Part shown: positions 5,661-10,951 of the stretch, piece by piece
How positions within the stretch are numbered: the stretch's first letter is position 1
Layout of the letters: every line of letters starts with the position of its first letter
From: an uncultured Clostridia bacterium
GTDB lineage: Bacteria > Bacillota > Clostridia > Christensenellales > Pumilibacteraceae
Length of the DNA stretch: 10,951 bases
Assembly: GCA_947627075.1 (NCBI GenBank)
Contig: CANQUR010000046.1
Coordinates: 1 to 10,951 of the forward strand
Direction: 5' to 3'
Made by a program: the position numbers and the translations under genes
The notes under the pieces: generated by a model
What the model was told of the DNA's origin: nothing
Databases searched by the model: none
The model's input: only the letters and a program-made list of their open reading frames with translations

Positions 5661-6293
5661 ATGGCTCAAAAGAAATTTGACGAATACTTTGCAAAAGTGA
5701 TTTTGGAGCGGTGTTTCCCCGAAAAATTTCCTTTGCTTACTGTTAAGGACAGACCCGACTTACAATATGAGAATAAAATCGGCGTAGAAGTTACTAATTG
5801 TATGCCGCCGAAAGTTGTTGAATCGTTCAAATTAAGAGATCGTGCGCAGATGCTGAAAGAAAATACTCCGTTACGTGTTTTGGAACGTATTGAGCAAATT
5901 CATGAAGTTCGGACAGTGGGGAATAGTGACATATGGGAACAAGAGCCATATACGGATGATATTGATGAGTCACCGACCAAATATTTTTTGAAAGCGGTTG
6001 CGGAGAAGACTGAAAAACTAAACAGCAATACTGCAAAATATGCGGCAATGAAACGATACGAGTTGTTCGTCAATTCATTTATCTCGCTACAACGAAACAA
6101 GATAATAAAACAAGTATTGGATCGGCTTATGACAATAAATAATCGACCACGGAAATACAGTATAATATATCTTTTGGCCGCAGAGCAAAAATTACTTGTT
6201 TTTGATATGGAAAGAGAATGGGTAACGCAGAAATATCTTTATAGTCGCCTAAATGATATGGCAGAGGAAGCGAATAAACTGATGAAAATATAA
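5661..6293 (+). CDS. OrfA: hsd-embedded protein, possible PD-(D/E)XK-like nuclease
   Basis: 210 residues from the ATG at 5661, chosen because GGAG (5651-5654) lies 6 bases upstream. The ATG at 5649 would add MENE but is preceded only by the repeat. No named family is recognised. Near the N-terminus an acidic helix (FDEYFAKVILERCFP) is followed by VKDRPDLQ and then IGVEVTN. In the 210-residue form the key residues are about E16, D33, E43 and T45. A helix with Glu, then PD, then about nine residues and ExT is a pattern seen in divergent PD-(D/E)XK nucleases in which the lysine is replaced or displaced. The rest is helical, with AVAEKTEKLN and YELFVNSF segments as often follow such cores. It lies between hsdM and hsdS, in the same direction, and is strongly AT-rich (19 of 60 G+C in 6061-6120). 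It might cleave nucleic acid, or be an inactive relative that controls OrfB. Gene call firm, function tentative. Confidence 0.85.
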   Translation: MAQKKFDEYFAKVILERCFPEKFPLLTVKDRPDLQYENKIGVEVTNCMPPKVVESFKLRDRAQMLKENTPLRVLERIEQIHEVRTVGNSDIWEQEPYTDDIDESPTKYFLKAVAEKTEKLNSNTAKYAAMKRYELFVNSFISLQRNKIIKQVLDRLMTINNRPRKYSIIYLLAAEQKLLVFDMEREWVTQKYLYSRLNDMAEEANKLMKI

Positions 6294-6315
6294 TGCATGG
6301 GAGTAAATAGCAGGA

Positions 6316-6924
6316 ATGGATTGGGGCATTGATATAGAAAAAATAAATTGTGCGACAAAGCAAATATCGGAATATCGAAAAAGCTTAAAGAAAGGCTTTA
6401 ATTTGATAATAAAAACTATTGCAAATGTATTAACTCAGTGGACGGGTAAAACGTATGTTGGTGCTCCTAAAGAAAAAGACTTGCAAAACGCATTTCAGAA
6501 TTTTTTTGTAGAAATATTTGCTTTGGCACAAGATATAGAAAATAGCGTTCATTCAACAAGAATGCAAATGAAATTTCTGGAATGCGCACGCTATCAGGGG
6601 GATTTATATCGTTATATTGGTTCCGATTCTCCGTTCGAACAATGTAAAAGGGTAGAATATAATGAAATTTATGTTTCATGGAGCAAGGCTAAGGGGAATT
6701 CATATGTTTTAAGCAAACTGTACAATCCAATATATTTGCTTAGCGCCAAGCTGAGTGGCGAATTTTATGGTTTCGATATTGAACTATTTGACAAGATTTA
6801 TAATCGTCACTTTCATAAGCACTTGATGATTGCAAGAGGCACCGAACGAGAAGTTGTATTTCCTACGGTTAAAAATGCGATTGTTAAAATACAAGAGGTA
6901 AAAGATGATGTCGAAGTTAAATGA
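6316..6924 (+). CDS. OrfB: hsd-embedded putative ADP-ribosyltransferase-like protein
   Basis: 202 residues. An upstream in-frame stop at 6304 leaves 6316 as the first ATG; GGGAG at 6299-6303 is a distant ribosome binding site. Residues 1-95 look helical. The C-terminal half carries, in order, GDLYRYIG (R99), EIYVSWSK (S121, S123) and GTEREVVFP (E177, E179). These match the three signature segments of R-S-E ADP-ribosyltransferases: the NAD-binding Arg, the STS-like strand and the ExE turn whose second Glu is catalytic. The R-to-S distance of 22 is like that in compact ecto-ARTs. If right, it would transfer ADP-ribose from NAD+ to a target, or consume NAD+. It follows orfA by 22 bases and overlaps hsdS by 20 bases, so it is coupled to the specificity subunit. 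It is AT-rich (20 of 60 G+C in 6661-6720). No secretion signal is seen, so it acts inside the cell. The ART call rests on short motifs only. Confidence 0.85.
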   Translation: MDWGIDIEKINCATKQISEYRKSLKKGFNLIIKTIANVLTQWTGKTYVGAPKEKDLQNAFQNFFVEIFALAQDIENSVHSTRMQMKFLECARYQGDLYRYIGSDSPFEQCKRVEYNEIYVSWSKAKGNSYVLSKLYNPIYLLSAKLSGEFYGFDIELFDKIYNRHFHKHLMIARGTEREVVFPTVKNAIVKIQEVKDDVEVK

Positions 6925-8041
6925 ATTATTAAAAGAGTATTGCCCAAATGGGGTGAGATATGTGAAGCTGTCAAGTGTATGTTTTAGACAGAAAGGTATT
7001 TCTCTTACTGCGGGAGAGATGAAAAAAATAGATAAAGTCGATGCGCCTGTTCGACTATTTGCGGCGGGGAATACTGTTGCGAATGTCAATTATGAAGATA
7101 TCCCCAGAGAGTGCATTATCACAAAACCCAGTATAATTGTAAAGTCGCGTGGAAATATAGGGTTTGAATTTTATGATAAGCCCTTTAGTCATAAAAATGA
7201 GTTATGGTCTTATTCGCTTAAAAGCACGGATGCTAATTTGAAATTTATTTATTACTATCTTCAAGCGCATTCCATAGAATTTCAATTAAAAGCTAAAACG
7301 GGAAAACTGCCGCAAATTTCTACTGGTGATACTGATGATTATAAAATTCCGCTGCCGCCCTTGGCGGCACAATGTGAAATTGTCCGCATTCTGGACGGTT
7401 TCACATTGTTGACAGCAGAGCTTACAGCAGAGCTTACAGCAGAGCTTACAGCTCGCCGCAAGCAGTATGAATATTACAGAGACAAACTTTTATCATTTGA
7501 TAATTCTAAAATTAAACATCTAAGGCTAAAAGAAATTGCAGAAATTGGTACAGGTAGCAGTAATACAAATGAAGAATTATCTATAGGTAAATATCCATTT
7601 TTTGTACGTTCACAAGAAATACGTTGGAAAGATTCTTATGAGTTTGATGAAACTGCAATTATAACGTCAGGTGATGGTGTCGGAGTAGGAAAGATATTTC
7701 ATTATATTAGTGGGAAATATGCGCTTCATCAAAGAGCGTATCGCATACATATCTGTATAGATGAAGTTTTACCTAAATTCTTATATTTTTACATGAAATC
7801 GTATTTTTTATCATATATTCAAAAATCAGCTGTAAATTCATCCGTAACATCGATTAGGCGACCTATGTTAGAAAATTTTACTATTCCTGTTCCGCCGCTT
7901 GAGGTGCAGGAAAAGATAGTGGAAACGCTTGACAAGTTTGATAAACTCTGCAATGACCTTTCGGAAGGACTTCCCGCCGAAATCGAAAAAAGGCAAAAGC
8001 AATATGAATACTATCGGGACAAACTGCTGATGTTTAATTAA
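6905..8041 (+). CDS. hsdS: Type I restriction-modification specificity subunit HsdS (three TAEL repeats)
   Basis: 378 residues. MMSKLNELLKEYCPNGVRY is the usual HsdS opening. AAGAGG at 6893-6898 serves either ATG (6905 or 6908). It determines the DNA target: the first recognition domain (about 17-160) reads one half-site and the second (about 205-335) the other. Between them PLPPLAAQCEIVRILDGF leads into TAEL repeats (170-181) and RRKQYEYYRDKLLSF. The same pattern recurs at the end (PVPPLEVQEKIVETLDKF and KQYEYYRDKLLMF), which gives the near-symmetric conserved regions that bind two HsdM. In EcoR124I-type enzymes two TAEL copies give a 6-base and three a 7-base non-specific spacer, so this enzyme should have the longer form. 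The gene is much more AT-rich than hsdM and hsdR (17 of 60 G+C in 7201-7260), as expected for exchanged specificity modules. The stop lies in the right copy of the 24-bp repeat. Confidence 0.96.
   Translation: MMSKLNELLKEYCPNGVRYVKLSSVCFRQKGISLTAGEMKKIDKVDAPVRLFAAGNTVANVNYEDIPRECIITKPSIIVKSRGNIGFEFYDKPFSHKNELWSYSLKSTDANLKFIYYYLQAHSIEFQLKAKTGKLPQISTGDTDDYKIPLPPLAAQCEIVRILDGFTLLTAELTAELTAELTARRKQYEYYRDKLLSFDNSKIKHLRLKEIAEIGTGSSNTNEELSIGKYPFFVRSQEIRWKDSYEFDETAIITSGDGVGVGKIFHYISGKYALHQRAYRIHICIDEVLPKFLYFYMKSYFLSYIQKSAVNSSVTSIRRPMLENFTIPVPPLEVQEKIVETLDKFDKLCNDLSEGLPAEIEKRQKQYEYYRDKLLMFN
7412..7447 (+). repeat. Three tandem 12-bp repeats encoding TAEL in hsdS
   Basis: ACAGCAGAGCTT occurs three times without mismatch (7412-7423, 7424-7435, 7436-7447) and is followed by ACAGCT of a decayed fourth unit. 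Each unit encodes Thr-Ala-Glu-Leu, so gain or loss of a unit keeps the frame and changes the distance between the two recognition domains. Confidence 0.95.
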
Positions 8042-8059
8042 GAATTAAGAATTAAGAAT
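8036..8059 (+). repeat. 24-bp direct repeat, right copy (GAATTAA heptamers)
   Basis: Identical to 5627-5650 over 24 bases, and containing the hsdS stop codon (8039-8041). The flanking bases differ on both sides, so the match is bounded. The 12 bases 8041-8052 (or 8048-8059) are also inverted relative to 8104-8115. Confidence 0.85.
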
Positions 8060-8148
8060 AGTCAACCGACCGCAACATTCTTCATTTCAAACCAACATTC
8101 TTCATTCTTAATTCTACATTCTTCATTCTTCATTCCAAAGGAGTTACT
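8060..8148. repeat. Heptamer-rich spacer between hsdS and hsdR
   Basis: ACATTCTTCATT occurs three times (8075-8086, 8095-8106, 8116-8127), and ATTCTTAATTCT (8104-8115) is the inverse of part of the 24-bp repeat just upstream. The RNA could fold into a long imperfect stem between the end of hsdS and the start of hsdR. AAGGAG at 8138-8143, five bases before the hsdR ATG, is left free as a strong ribosome binding site. Confidence 0.7.
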
Positions 8149-10951
8149 ATGAACAATTTCAATCTTGTTACGCAAACAAATGTTTCCACCGTTGTGTCGG
8201 AATACAAATCTTCGGGGAATCGTGCCGAGTCGTATCAGAGCGAGGCGGATCTCGAACGCGAGTTTTTGCGGCTTTTAGGGGATATGGGGTACGAATATCT
8301 TGATATTCACTCCGAAGAAGAACTTATACCCAATCTTCGCAAGCAGTTGGAACTCCTTAACGATTACAAATTTTCGGATAGCGAGTGGGAGCAATTTTTC
8401 AAGAATTGTATCGCAGGCGCCAACGACGATATCGAGAAAAAGACGCGCCGAATACAGGAAGACTTTGTGCAGATTCTTCGCCGTGACAGCGGAGAAACGA
8501 AGAATATTTCGCTTATCGACAAGAAAAATATTCATAACAACAGCTTGCAGGTCATTCACCAATATACCGAGACGCGCGGAACTCGCGAAAACCGTTATGA
8601 CGTCACCGTTCTTGTAAACGGTCTGCCCCTTGTACATATCGAACTCAAGCGTCGCGGCGTTGCCATTCGCGAGGCGTTTAATCAAATCAACCGCTATTCC
8701 CGCGACAGTTTTTGGGCGTCGAACGGACTGTTCGACTATGTGCAGATATTCGTTATTTCCAACGGTACGAACACCAAGTATTATTCCAATACCACGCGCT
8801 ATAATCATATCAAGGAAATGGAGAACGCACAGAGAAAGGGCAAGACGAGCAACAGCTTTGAGTTTACTTCCTTTTGGGCGGATGCACAAAATAAGGTGAT
8901 CCCCGACCTTATGGACTTTACCAAGACGTTTTTCGCAAAGCATACGGTCCTTAATATCTTGACGCGCTTTTGCGTGTTTACTTCGGAAAATATGCTCCTT
9001 GTTATGCGACCGTATCAGATCGCCGCGACCGAAAAGATTTTGGAGCGTATACAAATCGCCAAAAACTATAAACTTTTCGGGAGCGTGAAGGCGGGCGGAT
9101 ATATTTGGCACACGACGGGCAGCGGCAAGACGCTTACTTCGTTCAAGACGGCGCCACTCGCCTCGCGGCTTGACTACATCGACAAAGTGCTGTTTGTAGT
9201 GGACCGAAAAGACCTTGACTACCAGACGATGAAGGAGTATGACCGATTCGAAAAGGGGGCGGCTAACAGCAACACTTCGACCGCTATCTTAAAGCGCCAA
9301 CTTGAGGACGACAGCGCAAAGATAATAATAACCACCATTCAGAAACTTGCCACCTTTGTCAAGAAAAATGCGGGGCATAGCGTTAAGGACAAGCATGTCG
9401 TCATTATTTTCGACGAGTGCCACCGCAGCCAATTCGGTGAGATGCACCTCGCCATTACAAAGTTCTTCAAAAAGTACTATCTGTTTGGATTTACGGGAAC
9501 GCCTATCTTCTCACTTAATTCGATTTCGTCTGCAGATCCCACCTTGCGCACAACCGAACAGACGTTCGGGATGAAACTCCACACATATACCATTGTGGAC
9601 GCCATAAACGACAGAAACGTACTTCCTTTCCGCGTGGATTATATTTCCACGATGAAAGAGGAGCCGGATATCGACGACAAGGAAGTTTGGGATATAGACC
9701 GCGAAAAGGCGTTTCTTGCGCCCGAAAGGATCTCCAAAGTAGTCGAATATATCCTCGACCACTTTGCACAAAAGACCAAGCAAAACGAAAAGGCATATGC
9801 CTTCCGCCAACTCGTGAATATCGAGGAAGTCGCTCGTGCCAAGAGCGGCAGCGACGCCGAGGAACTTCGCAACAAAGTGCAATTAAAGGGTTTTAACTCT
9901 ATTTTTGCGGTCTCTTCAATAGAGGCGGCGAAACTTTACTATGTCGAATTCCAAAGGCAGATGAAAGCGCACCCAGAAAAGAAACTCATAATTGCCACTA
10001 TCTACAGCTTTGCGCAAAACGAAGAAGAGGCGGACGGACTTTTGGGCGAGGAAAATTCGGACGATACAGTAAACCTCGACGCCTCGTCGCGAGACTTTTT
10101 GGATGGGGCGATTAAGGAATATAATGACTATTTCGGGACTTCTTACGATACGTCAAGCGAAAAATTCCCCAATTACTACAAAGACGTTTCGCTCAGAATG
10201 AAGAATAAGGAGATCGATATACTAATCGTCGTTAATATGTTCCTGACCGGATTTGACGCAACTACGCTCAATACCCTCTGGGTGGACAAAAACCTCAAAA
10301 TGCACGGTCTTATTCAGGCATATTCGAGGACAAACAGAATACTCAATTCGATTAAAACGTTCGGCAATATCGTCTGCTTTCGCAATTTGCAAAAGCGCAC
10401 CGATGACGCAATTTCGCTGTTCGGTGATAGGGAGGCGGGCGGCGTCGTTCTTATGCGCAGTTACAAGGACTATCTCAACGGCTATACAGACGATAAGGGC
10501 GAATATCACAAGGGATATACCGACCTTGTAGATGAGTTGCAAAGCGACTTTCCGATCGAAGAAGAACGAATCACGGGCGAAGAACGACAGAAACAATTCA
10601 TTCGTCTTTTCGGCTCGCTGCTCAGGATACGCAATCTTCTTACTTGCTATGACGATTTTGCGCAGGACGATATTTTGTCCGAACGCGATTTGCAAGATTA
10701 TTGCGGACGTTATCAAGACCTTCGCGACGAGTGGAAGGCTCGCGCGGCTCATGGCGAAAAAGAGGATATCAGCGAGGATATAGTATTTGAAATAGAACTG
10801 CTAAAGCAGATCGAGATCAATATCGACTATATTCTGCTGCTCGTCACCAAGTATCACGACACGCATTGCAAAGATAAGGAAGTGCTTGTAACTATTCGCA
10901 AAGCGATTGATGCAAGTCCCGAACTCCGCAGCAAAAAGGCGCTTATTGAGA
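8149..10951 (+). CDS. hsdR: Type I restriction endonuclease subunit HsdR, partial (3' end off the window)
   Basis: 934 codons are present and the frame is open at the window edge; the EcoR124I relative is somewhat over 1000 residues, so most of the gene is here. HsdR joins M2S to form R2M2S, which translocates DNA with ATP and cuts away from the unmethylated target. Nuclease domain: RYDV with D151, then HIELK with E165 and K167, then QINRY (Q179, Y183), the PD-(D/E)XK plus QxxxY signature. The catalytic numbering is, as I recall, the same as in EcoR124I. Helicase motor: Walker A WHTTGSGKT at 320-328, Walker B DECH at 422-425, motif III GFTGTP at 447-452, VNMFLTGFDA at 695-704 and QAYSRTNR at 723-730. 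All key residues are intact, so the enzyme should be active. The start is set by AAGGAG at 8138-8143. Base composition is like hsdM (27 of 60 G+C in 9421-9480) and unlike the cassette in between. Confidence 0.97.
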   Translation, partial: MNNFNLVTQTNVSTVVSEYKSSGNRAESYQSEADLEREFLRLLGDMGYEYLDIHSEEELIPNLRKQLELLNDYKFSDSEWEQFFKNCIAGANDDIEKKTRRIQEDFVQILRRDSGETKNISLIDKKNIHNNSLQVIHQYTETRGTRENRYDVTVLVNGLPLVHIELKRRGVAIREAFNQINRYSRDSFWASNGLFDYVQIFVISNGTNTKYYSNTTRYNHIKEMENAQRKGKTSNSFEFTSFWADAQNKVIPDLMDFTKTFFAKHTVLNILTRFCVFTSENMLLVMRPYQIAATEKILERIQIAKNYKLFGSVKAGGYIWHTTGSGKTLTSFKTAPLASRLDYIDKVLFVVDRKDLDYQTMKEYDRFEKGAANSNTSTAILKRQLEDDSAKIIITTIQKLATFVKKNAGHSVKDKHVVIIFDECHRSQFGEMHLAITKFFKKYYLFGFTGTPIFSLNSISSADPTLRTTEQTFGMKLHTYTIVDAINDRNVLPFRVDYISTMKEEPDIDDKEVWDIDREKAFLAPERISKVVEYILDHFAQKTKQNEKAYAFRQLVNIEEVARAKSGSDAEELRNKVQLKGFNSIFAVSSIEAAKLYYVEFQRQMKAHPEKKLIIATIYSFAQNEEEADGLLGEENSDDTVNLDASSRDFLDGAIKEYNDYFGTSYDTSSEKFPNYYKDVSLRMKNKEIDILIVVNMFLTGFDATTLNTLWVDKNLKMHGLIQAYSRTNRILNSIKTFGNIVCFRNLQKRTDDAISLFGDREAGGVVLMRSYKDYLNGYTDDKGEYHKGYTDLVDELQSDFPIEEERITGEERQKQFIRLFGSLLRIRNLLTCYDDFAQDDILSERDLQDYCGRYQDLRDEWKARAAHGEKEDISEDIVFEIELLKQIEINIDYILLLVTKYHDTHCKDKEVLVTIRKAIDASPELRSKKALIE

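Noticed and set aside
6316..6924. HEPN ribonuclease as an identity for OrfB
   Set aside because: The protein has a helical N-terminus, but no R-x4-6-H motif in a suitable helix was found; the R, SWS and ExE segments fit the ART pattern better.
8060..8148. Repeats between hsdS and hsdR as a CRISPR array
   Set aside because: The repeated units are 7-12 bases with spacings near 20 and no unique spacers of CRISPR size; they are simple heptamer repeats.
8275..9111. Long minus-strand open frame of 278 codons within hsdR
   Set aside because: It lies opposite the conserved nuclease and helicase region of HsdR, has no recognisable motifs or ribosome binding site, and is the kind of antisense frame produced by the codon use of hsdR.

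Overview
The window looks like an accessory or defence island on the chromosome of a low-to-moderate GC Bacillota (Firmicutes), probably an uncultured gut clostridium-like bacterium. The evidence is strong AGGAG-type ribosome binding sites, GTG and TTG starts preceded by them, consensus sigma-A promoters, a BspA-type LRR lipoprotein with the Bacillota-style tail, and a SHOCT-domain membrane protein. No phage structural genes, integrase, rRNA, complete tRNA or CRISPR array was seen. The taxonomic call is an inference.

Left part (1-898, minus strand): two tandem paralogous zinc-ribbon genes, the first cut off by the window edge, and then a small XRE-family repressor. Divergent from the repressor is a near-perfect promoter (TTGACA, 17 bases, TATAAT) whose spacer carries an inverted repeat, a very likely operator for that repressor. 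This promoter reads into a plus-strand run (980-3669): a 65-residue cysteine-rich protein, a 72-residue conserved-looking protein overlapping it by 4 bases, a BspA-like leucine-rich-repeat lipoprotein, and a two-TM protein with a SHOCT tail. Spacing suggests one operon.

A 385-base gene-free stretch (3670-4054) follows. It holds a terminator-like hairpin, an 11-bp inverted repeat, two candidate promoters and a hairpin in the likely leader of the next operon.

Right part (4055-10951, plus strand): a type IC (EcoR124I-like) restriction-modification locus in the order hsdM, orfA, orfB, hsdS, hsdR (hsdR incomplete at the edge). HsdM and HsdR have all expected motifs. HsdS carries three TAEL repeats encoded by a 12-bp tandem repeat, the known spacer-length switch of this family. 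The unusual part is two extra genes between hsdM and hsdS. OrfA has a PD...ExT pattern like a divergent PD-(D/E)XK nuclease. OrfB has the three signature segments of an R-S-E ADP-ribosyltransferase in the right order (LYRY, YVSWS, EREVVFP). The orfA-orfB-hsdS block is clearly more AT-rich than hsdM and hsdR and is bracketed by a perfect 24-bp direct repeat, so it looks like an exchangeable cassette. By analogy with prrC in the type IC EcoprrI locus, orfA/orfB could be a second-line anti-phage effector tied to the R-M enzyme. That function is a hypothesis.
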